64,000 bases of DNA from JAXDAY01 sp034679345 (lineage in GTDB: Bacteria; Eisenbacteria; RBG-16-71-46; CAIMUX01; VGJL01). The translations under genes and the position numbers were made by a program. The stretch is from the NCBI GenBank assembly GCA_034679345.1, contig JAXDAY010000019.1, positions 204,304 to 268,303 on the forward strand, given 5' to 3'. Shown here piece by piece: positions 18,701 through 26,616 of the stretch (the stretch's first letter is position 1; each line of letters begins with the position of its first letter). The notes under the pieces are model-generated. The model was not told the DNA's origin, searched no databases, and saw only the letters and a list, made by a program, of their open reading frames with translations.

Positions 18701-18918
18701 GTCGCCAGCTCGTCCTCGAGGACGTTCGTGATCTCCGTCTCGACGACGCTGGCGCTTGCGCCGCGGTAAAAGGTCGCGATCGAAACGATCGGCGGCTCGA
18801 TGTCCGGGTACTCGCGCACGGGTAGGCGCAGGAAGCTGATCGCTCCGAAGAGGACGATCGTCAGGCTCATCACCGTCGCGAAGACGGGGCGACGGATCGA
18901 GATCTCCGAGAGCTTCAT
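15793..18918 (-). CDS. RND multidrug efflux transporter, HAE1 family
   Basis: A 1041-aa proton-driven inner-membrane pump of the AcrB/MexB family, full length. It opens with the conserved MKLSEISIRRPVFATVMSL. Hydrophobic helices are grouped after residues ~330 and ~860 as in all RND pumps. The paired transmembrane aspartates of the proton relay are visible in GLVVDDAIIVLEN. Two large periplasmic loops carry RLGDVADV and the second-repeat equivalent TRLANVVRI. The ATG overlaps the stop of the adaptor gene (ATGA), so the pump is translated last in the TolC-adaptor-pump operon. The substrates cannot be predicted; drugs, detergents or lipids are possible. Confidence 0.95.
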   Translation of the reverse strand: MKLSEISIRRPVFATVMSLTIVLFGAISFLRLPVREYPDIEPPIVSIATFYRGASASVVETEITNVLEDELATIEGVRTLTSSSQEQGSVITIEFELSRDVDEAANDVRDKVSRISGRLPREADDPIISKVDVNAQPIIWMALSSERFSGLELSDVAERDLKERIQRLPGVGSVFIGGERRYAMRIWLDPQRMAAHGLTTQDIESAIQRENAEIPGGRVEGDQREFAVRTRGDLATAEEFAAIIISQTENAPVRLGDVADVAVGAENERSVARYNGLPAVGLGIVKQSKASTLDVAREIREALPELKKVIPDGMQLSIAYDSSVFIDDSIHEVRETILIAVFLVVLVILVFLKSLRATVIPTLAIPVSIVGSFAVALALGFTVNILTLLALVLAIGLVVDDAIIVLENIFRHMEMGKSRRRAAFDGSKEIGFAIVATTIALVAVFVPVAFLTGSVGRLFREFGIMVAVAVLLSGFVALTLSPMLCSRMLRPLHGGDRSWATRSFDAFFAWLDRFYAGTLRFCLRRRFLVIAGAALLISASAVVFRMLPNELVPIEDRGTAFGIVLAPEGSTLEYTDRYMRMVEERLLPLPERAGLFAAIGLGFGGPGRPTDGFVFLNLGPREERKKSQQQIVQEMFPQMLSIPGVLAFLVNPPSLSGRFSTSPVEYVLQADSYEELSAAVGVMMAKATELGYLVNLDTDLRLNKPQLDIEIDRERAASLGVSVTDIGTTLETLLGGRVTSQFKRGTKQYDVIAQLRPADRSTPEAIEGIYVRANGGLTRLANVVRIRETVAPKELNHYNRVRSATITANIVPGVDLGTALADLDRIAETDLPAGIKRELAGQSLEFRESSTSLYFFFLIAVLFIFLVLAAQFESFVHPFTILLSVPLAVVGALISLFVLRQSLNIYSQIGLIMLIGLVTKNSILIVEYANQLRDKGLAVGEAALEAARIRLRPILMTSFATIFGVIPIALGIGAGGESRQPLGIAVVGGMVFSTFLTLVIVPVVYTLLARFTKVHRHVEDETADGEQDAAMEEGLARAQSG

Positions 18919-20006
18919 CGGACGCCTCCCTGGGCTGCGGCGTTCCCGGGCTGGCTCACGATCGGGATCACCCGCGCGCCCGGGAAGAGCTTCTGGTGGC
19001 CGGCGCGGACGATGCGAGCGCCGGGATCGACCCCGGCGAGGATCTCGACGGCATCGGGGCGGCGGGCCCCGATCGTGACCGGTGTGCGGATGACCGTGCT
19101 GTCGGGCGCCACGGTGTAGATGAGAGCCTGGTCGCCCTCGGCGAAGATCGCCTCCGCCGGAATCGTGATGGCGTCCGGACGCTCGCGGAGGATCGCGGTC
19201 ACGTCGGCCGACATCCCGGGCCGGAAGCGTCCTTCGGGGTTTTTCGCCCGGGCCATGATCCTTGCGCTGCGCGTGGAAGGATCGAGCACTGGCTCGATCA
19301 CATCGATCGTCCCCTCGAGCACGATGCCGGGGAAGGCGGTCGTGGAGATGGCGACGCGCGCTCCGCGCGTCAGGATGCCGAGGTGTCGCTCGGGCGCCGC
19401 GAAGTGGACGCGGATCTCATGGATCGAGGCGAGGTCGGTGATCGCATCCCCCGCCCGCAGGAACGCGCCCGGGCTGACGCGCCGCGCCCCGATGATCCCG
19501 TCGAACGGAGCTGTGATTCTCGTCTTGGCGAGCAGGGCCCGGGCCACCGCAAGATTCGCCTCCGCGACCTTGAGCGCCGCGGAAGCGTCGTCCAGATCCT
19601 GGGGCGCGCCGGCGCCCTGTTCGACGACGCGGCGAACCCGCTCGTAGCTCGCCTGGCTCTGGGCGAGGACCGCCTCCGCGCGAGCCGCCTCGGCCGCCGC
19701 CTGGGCGTCGTCGAGCTGGGCGATCAGAGCATCCTTCGCGATCGCTCCTCCCTCGCGGAAGGGAAGCGACTTGACGATGGCGTCGATTTCCGAGACGACG
19801 GTGATCGCCTCGCCCGCCTCCACGGTGCCAACGGCCTCGAAGCTGTCGAGCATCGGCCCCTGCGCGGCCTGCACGATCTCCACGGGCATGGGGGGCATCG
19901 AGAAGCCGCCTTGGGCTTCGTTGCGCTTCGCGCATGCGCCTGTGAGGGCGATCAGCGCCGCCCCGCAGGCGAGAAGAACCGTATCGATCTCTATCGTCCT
20001 CTTCAT
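18915..20006 (-). CDS. RND efflux periplasmic adaptor (membrane fusion protein)
   Basis: A 363-aa adaptor linking the RND pump to the outer-membrane channel. The ATG at 20006 follows GAGGAG, which overlaps the TolC stop codon; a much longer upstream frame only shadows the TolC gene. The N-terminus is a lipoprotein-type signal (LIALTGACAKRNE) with a cysteine that probably carries the lipid anchor. The order is a first half-lipoyl strand (VGTVEAGEAITVVSEIDAIV), an alpha-helical hairpin rich in Ala/Glu, the second half-lipoyl strand (RITAPFDGIIGARRV), a beta-barrel domain, and a membrane-proximal domain ending VRAGHQKLFPGARV. Middle gene of the efflux operon. Confidence 0.93.
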   Translation of the reverse strand: MKRTIEIDTVLLACGAALIALTGACAKRNEAQGGFSMPPMPVEIVQAAQGPMLDSFEAVGTVEAGEAITVVSEIDAIVKSLPFREGGAIAKDALIAQLDDAQAAAEAARAEAVLAQSQASYERVRRVVEQGAGAPQDLDDASAALKVAEANLAVARALLAKTRITAPFDGIIGARRVSPGAFLRAGDAITDLASIHEIRVHFAAPERHLGILTRGARVAISTTAFPGIVLEGTIDVIEPVLDPSTRSARIMARAKNPEGRFRPGMSADVTAILRERPDAITIPAEAIFAEGDQALIYTVAPDSTVIRTPVTIGARRPDAVEILAGVDPGARIVRAGHQKLFPGARVIPIVSQPGNAAAQGGVR

Positions 20007-20017
20007 CCGTGTGCTCC

Positions 20018-21613
20018 TCAAATCGCGCCGGGGTAGGCGCCCGACGTCAGGTAGCGAATTTCTGCGGCGGCCTTCGCCGCGCGTACGAGGGCCTGGGAAT
20101 AGCGTTGCTGCGCGGCGGCGAAGTCGGCGCCGAGCCTCACCAGCTCGAAGGCGGTCGTCCGGCCGTTGCGATACTCGATCACGCCGATTCGAACCTGCTC
20201 CTGGGAGGCGTCGACTCCCGCCTGAGCTGCCTCGAGGCGGCGCAGGTTGTTCGACATCTCCCGGTGGGACGCCCGCACCCGCTCCTCGAGGGAGCGCTCG
20301 GCGGCGATCGTCGCCTGCTCGAGCCGGGCGATCTCCGCCTCGAGCCGGTCGCGCTCGCCACCTCTCTCCCTGAAGGTGATCGGCAGCGTCACGCGCACGC
20401 CGGCGCTCCAGGTTCCGTAGTCCCGGCTGCTCGCCTGGGAGAGGGCGTCTCCGAGATCGCCGGATATCCTCGTTCGGAGCGTGTCCGAGCCGAAGATGAC
20501 GTCGCGCGGCGTTCCGACGAGTCCGTTGCCTCCGATCGAGCCGAACAGGTCGAGTTGGGGCAGCGCGTTCCATCGCGCGGCGGCATGGCGGGCCCGCAAC
20601 GCCTCGACGCTCTCGCGCAGGGCGCGAATCGCGTGGTTCTGCTCGAATGCGACCTCCACGAGTCGATCGCCCGAGACCTCGCCCGGGATCTCCGGCGGCG
20701 AGTCGACAGGGCGGAATCGGAACATCCCCGCGCCGGGGCGCCGCCCGATGAGCGAGGCCAGGGCGTCGGAGATGCCGTCAAGCCGTTCCTCGCGATCGAG
20801 CAGCGCCTGCTCCTGCTCCGCGACGAAGACCCGCGCGTTCGCGACCTCGCTCGGCCCCACCAGGCCCGCGCGGGCGCGCAGCTCGGCCTCGGAGAGAAAC
20901 GATCTCGCCCGTTCGAGGATCAGCTGGGCCACGGCGTAGTCGCGCTCCGCGGCGTAGAGGTCCCAGTAGGTCCACTCGAGGTTCGCCTCGAGGGCGAGGC
21001 GGGCATCCTCGTACGATTCCTCCGCAGCCTCGTAGAGGTTCCGCGCGGCGCCGAGATCTCCGCCGGCGGCCGGCCCGAAGCCGGCGAGCAGCGGTTGAAC
21101 GAGCGAGATCCTGCCGCCGGCGTCGTACTGCGGATCGAGAGCCGAAAACGTCGAGTTGGTCGACGTTCGCGTGGCATCCAGAGAGACCTCGAGCTCGGTC
21201 CCGAGCGGCAGCCGGATGCGCGCCCCCGCCGAGCCGGTCGCGGCCTCGGTCTCGAGGACGCTCGCGCCGGCGAAGGGAGTGGCGGTCGGGCTCTCGTCGC
21301 TCGAGCGGACGAACTCGCCGAAGAGCTCGGGATCGAAACGGCCCCTCGCGCTGCGCAACGCGCCCCGCGCGGCGGCGAGCGCGGCTTCCGCTTCGCGGAG
21401 ACTTGTGGCGTTGGCTCGCGCGGATGCGCGCGCTTCCTCGAGCGAGAGGGGAGTCCCGTCGATTCCGGCAAGCGCCCTCACGAGGGAGCTGTCGGGCGAC
21501 TCGAATGACGCCTGCGCGACGGATCGCGTGTGGATGGCGCTGAGCGCGCAGGATGCGGCCAACGCAGTGAGCAGATGATTCCGCCACGAAAGGCGGGGAA
21601 GAAGACCGGCCAA
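20018..21613 (-). CDS. TolC-family outer membrane efflux channel
   Basis: A 531-aa outer-membrane protein forming the exit duct of the RND system. Translation most likely starts at TTG 21613: an AAGGAGG ribosome site lies six bases upstream and the product begins with a basic-then-hydrophobic signal peptide ending ARSVAQA-like (IHTRSVAQA). An ATG 48 bases further upstream lacks a ribosome site. The coiled-coil helices of the two OEP repeats are evident (EEARASARANATSLREAEAAL and VEALRARHAAARW). The C-terminal region has QQRYSQALVRAAKAAAEIRYL. It is the first gene of the operon, eleven bases before the adaptor start. Confidence 0.9.
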   Translation of the reverse strand: MAGLLPRLSWRNHLLTALAASCALSAIHTRSVAQASFESPDSSLVRALAGIDGTPLSLEEARASARANATSLREAEAALAAARGALRSARGRFDPELFGEFVRSSDESPTATPFAGASVLETEAATGSAGARIRLPLGTELEVSLDATRTSTNSTFSALDPQYDAGGRISLVQPLLAGFGPAAGGDLGAARNLYEAAEESYEDARLALEANLEWTYWDLYAAERDYAVAQLILERARSFLSEAELRARAGLVGPSEVANARVFVAEQEQALLDREERLDGISDALASLIGRRPGAGMFRFRPVDSPPEIPGEVSGDRLVEVAFEQNHAIRALRESVEALRARHAAARWNALPQLDLFGSIGGNGLVGTPRDVIFGSDTLRTRISGDLGDALSQASSRDYGTWSAGVRVTLPITFRERGGERDRLEAEIARLEQATIAAERSLEERVRASHREMSNNLRRLEAAQAGVDASQEQVRIGVIEYRNGRTTAFELVRLGADFAAAQQRYSQALVRAAKAAAEIRYLTSGAYPGAI

Positions 21614-22036
21614 TCGAAACCTCCTTGGGCATTCCAGAGCAACTGACGATTGTAGCCGCATCGACCCGTCATGAAGGGGGCGATTCGTCGCCTCAGTCCG
21701 AAAGAGAGTCCGCCGGGCGGAGGAGCGGCGTCGCCGCTTACGAGACTCAGTTCGCACGGAAGGGCCGTCCCATGGGCGGATTGAGGACGTCGCCGTCCGT
21801 GCCTCGGGTGGAGGCTTTAGAAGTCAGAGCGATCCGTCCCGATTCTTTCTTGATAAGATCTGATAATTCATTCTCCGCGTCCGAGGACCATTGCCGAATC
21901 GGGCCGAGTTGGCGTAGGGTTCTGCGTTCGATTCGTTCGGTCATTCCAGCCTGGTCATTCGCCCACCCCGGTCGCGGGCGAGGACGATTCGGCTCAAACA
22001 TGCGATCACCATGTAATGGATGGGGGTATTCCGACG
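21614..22036 (+). other. Divergent intergenic region between tolC-like and cytochrome c genes
   Basis: No gene is supported in these 423 bases. The central part (about 21840-21875) is markedly AT-richer than its surroundings and includes TTGATA and GATAAT-like words, so it probably carries promoters for one or both divergent units. A short minus-strand open frame at 21747-22001 has no ribosome site or recognisable content and was not called. Confidence 0.4.
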
Positions 22037-22669
22037 ATGAAACCTATCGGTTCTGATCCACGCAACCGAGACGGGATCCCATACAGGGGAGTTCTTTTCG
22101 CGCTCGCCGTCCTGGCGCTTGTCGCCGCGACCCTCGTCGCAGCGGGGCGCAGCGGGCAAATGCTTCCACTGGTCGCGAAGGCCGCCCCTTCCGAGGGCGC
22201 GTCACGGAGCGCGATCGAGCGCGGCCGCTACCTCGTCGCGATCGGCGGGTGCAACGACTGCCACACGCCTTACAAGATGGGTCCCAACGGGCCGGAGCCC
22301 GACATGAGCCGCGCGCTCTCCGGACATCCGGCCGAGCTCGCGGTCCCGACGCCGAAGCTCGAGGCGCCCTGGATCTGGGCCGGCGTCGCGACGAACACGG
22401 CCTTCGCGGGTCCGTGGGGGATCACCTACGCGCCGAATCTCACACCCGATCTCGAGACGGGCTTTGGGGTCTACACCGAGGAGATGTTCATCCAGGCGAT
22501 GCGCACGGGCAAGCACATGGGGGCCGGCCGGCCGATCATGCCGCCGATGCCCTGGCAGGGGGTCGGGCAGATGACCGACGAGGACCTGAAATCGGTCTTC
22601 GCCTACCTGCAGGATATCCCGGCGATCAAGAACCAGGCCCCTAGCTACCAATCCCCTCAGGCGCGCTAG
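22037..22669 (+). CDS. Membrane-anchored or secreted monoheme cytochrome c
   Basis: A 210-aa c-type cytochrome. A basic N-terminus and one hydrophobic helix (GVLFALAVLALVAATLVAAG) mark an uncleaved anchor or signal peptide, so the heme domain lies in the periplasm. The single heme site CNDCH is near residue 71. The likely distal methionine is in RPIMPPMPW, a pattern seen in small cytochromes of alcohol and aldehyde dehydrogenase electron chains. MTDEDLKSVFAYLQDIP is the usual C-terminal helix. The ATG at 22037 is preferred because a G-rich stretch precedes it; an in-frame ATG 21 bases upstream has none. No redox partner gene is adjacent. Confidence 0.85.
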   Translation: MKPIGSDPRNRDGIPYRGVLFALAVLALVAATLVAAGRSGQMLPLVAKAAPSEGASRSAIERGRYLVAIGGCNDCHTPYKMGPNGPEPDMSRALSGHPAELAVPTPKLEAPWIWAGVATNTAFAGPWGITYAPNLTPDLETGFGVYTEEMFIQAMRTGKHMGAGRPIMPPMPWQGVGQMTDEDLKSVFAYLQDIPAIKNQAPSYQSPQAR

Positions 22670-22697
22670 TCGTCCGCGACGCGCCCCGGCCCCCCCC

Positions 22698-22733
22698 GGC
22701 CCCCCCGGCACCTCGGCTCCGCGGGGGGCCTTT
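22698..22733 (+). terminator. Possible terminator after cytochrome c gene
   Basis: GGCCCCCC at 22698 can pair with GGGGGGCC ending at 22730, an 8-bp stem with a ~17-nt loop, followed by TTT. It lies just after the cytochrome stop and before the methyltransferase operon. The surrounding C-run could also be simple low-complexity sequence. Confidence 0.45.
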
Positions 22734-22838
22734 CCGTACCCCGCAGAAGGCGTGATAGACTGTTGCGCGGCCTCCCCCGCCCGGGACGGTCGCGCGGGTC
22801 GAGCGCGGGGACGAAAGTGGAAGGGGGGAGATGGGGCG

Positions 22839-24296
22839 GTGAGTCCGCAGCTACGCTTTCTCGAAAACTCACTCGTCGTGAAGATCCTCGACGAGGCTCG
22901 AGATCTGCTCGACACTCTGGGAGTCGAGATCCACAACGACGGCGCGAGCGCCCTTCTTCTCGAGCACGGCGCGCGCCGCGAGACGGACGGACGCATCCGG
23001 ATCCCGGGGGCGATGATCGACAGCGCGCTCGCCTCGGCTCCCGCGGCATTCAAGCTCTACGACGTCCTCGGCAACGAGACCCATGATTTCTCCGGAGATC
23101 GAATCCACTTCACGCCCGGTTCCGCGGCGATCCACATCCTCGATCCCGACACCGGGATCATGCGGAAGCCGACGACATCCGACTATGTTCGCCACGTGAA
23201 GCTCGTCGAGCGTCTGCCGCACATCGCTGCCCAGAGCACATCGTTCATCCCCGCCGACGTGCACGAACGGATCTCCGACAGCTATCGCCTCTTCTTGAGT
23301 CTTCTCTACGGCGAGAAGCCGGTCGTGACCGGCGCCTTCACGATCCAGGCCTTCGACCTCATGCTCGATCTGCAGCTCGCGGTGCGGGGCGACCGCGGCG
23401 CGCTCGAGGCGAAGCCGCTGACGATCTTTTCCTGCTGTCCCACCGCGCCGCTGAAGTGGAGCGACGTGACATCGCAGAACCTCATCGATTGCGCGCGATC
23501 GATGATCCCCGTCGAGTTCATCTCGATGCCGCTCTCGGGATTCATGGCGCCGGTCACCCTCGTCGGCAGCCTCGTCCAGCATTCGGCCGAGACGCTGAGC
23601 GGCCTCGTCATGAGCCAGATCGCGCGCCCCGGCGCGCCCGTCTTGTGGGGCGGCTCTCCGGCGATCTTCGACGTTCGCTACGAGACGACGCCGATGGGGG
23701 CGCCCGAGACGATGATGATCGACTGCGCCGCCTCGGAGATCGGGAAGCGGCTGGGTCTGCCGACTCAGGCGTACATCTCGCTCTCCGACGCGAAGCAGCT
23801 CGATGCGCAGGCCGGCATCGAGACCTCGATGGGGGCGACCCTCGCCGCGCTCTCCGGGATCAACTCGATCTCGGGGCCCGGCATGCTCGATTTCGAGAGC
23901 TGCCAGAGCCTGGAGAAGCTCGTGGTCGACAACGAGATCTGCGGGATGGCGCTGCGTCTCGCACAGGGAATCCGGCCGAAGGAGGATTTCCCGGCGCGCC
24001 CGATCTTCGAGGAGCTGCTCCGGGAGGGACACATGCTGATCGCCGGCCACACTCGCCGGCACCTCCGGCGGGAGCACTACTTTCCGGGGCAGGTCATTGA
24101 TCGCGCGAACCGCTCGCGCTGGAGCGAAGAGGGTGGGCGCAGCCTCCTGGAGCGCGCCCGCGACGAGACCGAGCGGCTGATCTCGGCCTCGACCCCCTCG
24201 CGTCTCGACGATCAGGCCAAGGCCGCGCTGGTCGAGCGGATGGAGCACGCCGCCCGCGCCTGCGGGATGGAGTCGCTGCCCGTGCGGTTGGGATGA
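22839..24296 (+). CDS. MttB-family (trimethylamine methyltransferase-like) corrinoid methyltransferase, non-pyrrolysine
   Basis: A 485-aa TIM-barrel methyltransferase expected to move a methyl group from an unidentified donor (often a quaternary amine in this family) to the cobalt of the corrinoid protein encoded two genes downstream. Start: GTG 22839 after GGGGGGAG; the upstream in-frame extension is low complexity. Family signatures include SLVVKILDEARDLLDTLGVEI near the N-terminus, FTPGSAAIHILD, SMPLSGFMAPVTLVGSL and SISGPGMLDFESCQSLEKLV. Length is normal for MttB proteins. There is no in-frame TAG, so it lacks the pyrrolysine of true MttB and belongs with homologues such as the glycine betaine enzyme MtgB. 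The stop overlaps the next start (ATGA), indicating an operon. Confidence 0.9.
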   Translation: MSPQLRFLENSLVVKILDEARDLLDTLGVEIHNDGASALLLEHGARRETDGRIRIPGAMIDSALASAPAAFKLYDVLGNETHDFSGDRIHFTPGSAAIHILDPDTGIMRKPTTSDYVRHVKLVERLPHIAAQSTSFIPADVHERISDSYRLFLSLLYGEKPVVTGAFTIQAFDLMLDLQLAVRGDRGALEAKPLTIFSCCPTAPLKWSDVTSQNLIDCARSMIPVEFISMPLSGFMAPVTLVGSLVQHSAETLSGLVMSQIARPGAPVLWGGSPAIFDVRYETTPMGAPETMMIDCAASEIGKRLGLPTQAYISLSDAKQLDAQAGIETSMGATLAALSGINSISGPGMLDFESCQSLEKLVVDNEICGMALRLAQGIRPKEDFPARPIFEELLREGHMLIAGHTRRHLRREHYFPGQVIDRANRSRWSEEGGRSLLERARDETERLISASTPSRLDDQAKAALVERMEHAARACGMESLPVRLG

Positions 24297-24985
24297 GAAG
24301 CGAGGTCGCGATCGGAAGGGCGCGCGTGGAGCCGCAGGTCGATGGAATCCTGCGTCTGCTCGAGATGCCGGAGGCCAATCCCAGGACGCGTGGCCTCATC
24401 GAGCGCGCCGTCGAGATGGTCGAAAAGCTCGCCCGGCCGCGCGGGATCTTTCAATTGGTGGGTACCGAGCGCTTCCGGACGATCTATCGAGGGCAGGGCC
24501 ACAACGAGCCGGTGACGCCGCTCGATTCGATTCTCGATCGATCCGAACGCATGGCCCTCTTCGCGGTGACCTTGGGCGAAGGGGTGGAGCGGGAGATCTC
24601 CTCCCTCTTTGCGGCCTACGATCCCGCGCTGGCGTGCCTGCTGGATGCGGCGGCCTCGGAGGCGGCCGAGCAGGCGGCGGACGCTGTGGAGGAGGCTTTT
24701 GCCTCGACCCTCGCGGAGCCCGATCGATCGCTCGCCCTGCGCTACAGCCCCGGATACTGCGGCTGGCACGTGACGGGGCAGAGGGCGCTCTTCGAGGAGC
24801 TCCGGCCCGAGACGATCGGAATCCGGCTGCGCGAGAGCTGTCTCATGGAGCCTTTGAAGTCGATCTCGGGAGTGATCATCGCCGGGCCGCCTGAGATCCA
24901 TGAGGTCGAGGCGATCTACCCATTCTGCGCGCGATGCGCGACGAAGGGTTGCGGGGAGCGGGCGCGCCGGACGCCTCGCGCTTAG
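24293..24985 (+). CDS. Stand-alone methionine-synthase activation-domain protein
   Basis: A 230-aa protein resembling the C-terminal AdoMet-binding activation domain of cobalamin-dependent methionine synthase (MetH). The signature is RYSPGYCGWHV, then IGIRLRESCLMEPLKSISGVI, corresponding to the MetH segment that reloads oxidised cob(II)alamin by reductive methylation with AdoMet. It ends with a cysteine cluster (FCARCATKGCGER) that is not part of the core domain and could bind metal. The gene overlaps the MttB-type gene by four bases and is followed by the corrinoid protein. Thermotoga maritima has a comparable separate reactivation protein (TM0269) for its truncated MetH. Predicted role: keep the corrinoid protein active. 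Reductant unknown. Confidence 0.82.
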   Translation: MRSEVAIGRARVEPQVDGILRLLEMPEANPRTRGLIERAVEMVEKLARPRGIFQLVGTERFRTIYRGQGHNEPVTPLDSILDRSERMALFAVTLGEGVEREISSLFAAYDPALACLLDAAASEAAEQAADAVEEAFASTLAEPDRSLALRYSPGYCGWHVTGQRALFEELRPETIGIRLRESCLMEPLKSISGVIIAGPPEIHEVEAIYPFCARCATKGCGERARRTPRA

Positions 24986-24997
24986 GGGAGGATGGGG

Positions 24998-25630
24998 ATG
25001 GAGAATCTCTTGCGCATCTCGGCCGAGGTCGAGCGGGGGGAGGCGGAGAGCGTCGCCTCACTCACCCGGGAGGCGCTCGCGGCGGGAATCTCGCCGAAGG
25101 CGATCCTGGACGATGGGTTGATCCGCGGGATGACCATCGTTGGGGAGAAGTTTCGCGTCCACGAGATCTTCTTGCCCGACGTGCTGATGGCCGCGAGGGC
25201 GATGTACCAAGGGCTGGATCTCGTGAGGCCTCTGCTCGAGAGCTCTGACGCGGCGGGACGGGGACGGGTCGTCATCGGCACCGTCCAGGGGGATCTTCAC
25301 GACATCGGGAAGAACCTCGTCGGGATCATGCTGCGCGGGGCCGGGTTCGATGTGATCGACCTCGGAAACGACGTCCCGCCCCAGCGATTCGTCGAGACGG
25401 CGAGGCAGAAAGGCGCCGCGGTGATCGGCCTCTCCGCGCTCCTGACGACCACGATGGTCGCCATGCGCGAGGTCGTCGACCTTCTCCGGCGGGAGGGGCT
25501 CGCCGGACGGATCCGAGTCATCGTGGGCGGGGCGCCCGTCTCGGCCGAGTTCGCGCGCGAGATCGGGGCCGACGCTTACGGGTACGACGCCGCCAACGCC
25601 GTCGATCGCGTGAAGGAGCTGATCGGGTGA
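24998..25630 (+). CDS. Corrinoid (B12-binding) methyltransferase protein, MtaC/MttC type
   Basis: A 210-aa cobalamin-carrying protein. An N-terminal helical cap (about 1-85, with FLPDVLMAARAMYQGL) precedes the Rossmann B12 domain. The base-off/His-on motif DLHDIGKN supplies the lower-ligand histidine, and GLSALLTTTM and VGGAPVS are the usual nucleotide-tail contacts. The ATG at 24998 is preferred to one at 24992 because GGGGAGG lies six bases upstream of it and directly abuts the other. This protein should shuttle the methyl group from the MttB-type enzyme to the homocysteine methyltransferase encoded immediately downstream. It overlaps that gene by GTGA. Confidence 0.93.
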   Translation: MENLLRISAEVERGEAESVASLTREALAAGISPKAILDDGLIRGMTIVGEKFRVHEIFLPDVLMAARAMYQGLDLVRPLLESSDAAGRGRVVIGTVQGDLHDIGKNLVGIMLRGAGFDVIDLGNDVPPQRFVETARQKGAAVIGLSALLTTTMVAMREVVDLLRREGLAGRIRVIVGGAPVSAEFAREIGADAYGYDAANAVDRVKELIG

Positions 25631-26526
25631 GATCGGCGAGGGAGAGGATCAGCGCGCGGGAGATCCTCGTCTGCGACGGCGCGACGGGGACTCTCCTCAT
25701 CGAGCGCGGCCTGCGCCCCGGGCAGTGTCCGGAGGCCTGGGGCGCCGATCACCCCGCGATTCTCCGGGAGATCGCGCGCCTCTACCTCGATGCGGGCGCC
25801 GAGGTCCTGCACGCGAGCACCTTCGGCGGCTCATCTTTGCGCCTCGAGCGTCACGGCCTCGACGGCCGCGTGAAGGAGCTGAACGCGCTGGCCGTGCGGG
25901 CGGTTTGCGAGGTCGCGCAAGGACGCGCGATCGTCGCAGCTTCGGTCGGCCCGACGGGCCGAATCCTCGAGCCCTACGGCGACGCGGAACCGGAGCGCGT
26001 GCGCGTGAGCTTCGCCGAGCAGTTCGCGATCCTGCGCGATGCAGGCGCGGAGCTCCTGACGATCGAGACGATGACCGATCTGCGGGAGGCGACGCTGGCG
26101 ATCGATGCGGCGCGGACGGTCGCGCCGGAGCTGCCGATCGTCGCCACGATGAGCTTCGATTCAACGCCGCGCGGGTTTCGCACGATCATGGGAACGACGA
26201 TCCGCCAGGCGGCAGAGGGCCTCGAGGCCGCGGGCGCGGATGCGATCGGGTCAAACTGCGGCGCCGGTAGCGAGACGATGGTGGCGATCGCGGCCGAGCT
26301 ACGTCGCTCGAGCGAGCTGCCGATCGCGATCCAATCGAACGCGGGGCTGCCCGCGTTCGAGGGAGGGCGCGCGATCTACGCCGAGACCCCCGAGCTCATG
26401 GCCGCCCGTGTCCGGGAGATGCTCGATATTGGCGTCACCATCGTCGGGGGCTGCTGCGGGACGACGCCCGCCCACATCGCCGTGATCCGCGCCGTGGTCG
26501 ACGCGCGCCGCCGCGGGGAGATCTGA
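25627..26526 (+). CDS. Homocysteine S-methyltransferase (MetH N-terminal module type)
   Basis: A 299-aa TIM-barrel enzyme that activates a thiol on zinc and accepts a methyl group, most probably from the neighbouring methyl-corrinoid protein to homocysteine, giving methionine. All three zinc cysteines are present: one in IGSNCGAGSE and two in GGCCGTTPAHI. The early motif CDGATGTLLIERG is the homocysteine-binding start of the family. The length fits a single Hcy module without folate or B12 domains. The GTG start overlaps the corrinoid gene stop (GTGA). Last gene of the four-gene operon. Use of another thiol acceptor, such as coenzyme M or a thiol drug, cannot be excluded from sequence. Confidence 0.9.
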   Translation: MRSARERISAREILVCDGATGTLLIERGLRPGQCPEAWGADHPAILREIARLYLDAGAEVLHASTFGGSSLRLERHGLDGRVKELNALAVRAVCEVAQGRAIVAASVGPTGRILEPYGDAEPERVRVSFAEQFAILRDAGAELLTIETMTDLREATLAIDAARTVAPELPIVATMSFDSTPRGFRTIMGTTIRQAAEGLEAAGADAIGSNCGAGSETMVAIAAELRRSSELPIAIQSNAGLPAFEGGRAIYAETPELMAARVREMLDIGVTIVGGCCGTTPAHIAVIRAVVDARRRGEI

Positions 26527-26616
26527 ATCTCGGCCATGGGATCTGCTAATCTAGTCGTTCGGCCCGGCCGGCCGGCGATCCATCCGTTCGAACACGGCGT
26601 CCTAGGGGGTATCCTT

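Noticed and set aside
22839..24296. Pyrrolysine-containing MttB
   Set aside because: No in-frame TAG is present in the gene, so it is a non-pyrrolysine member of the family.
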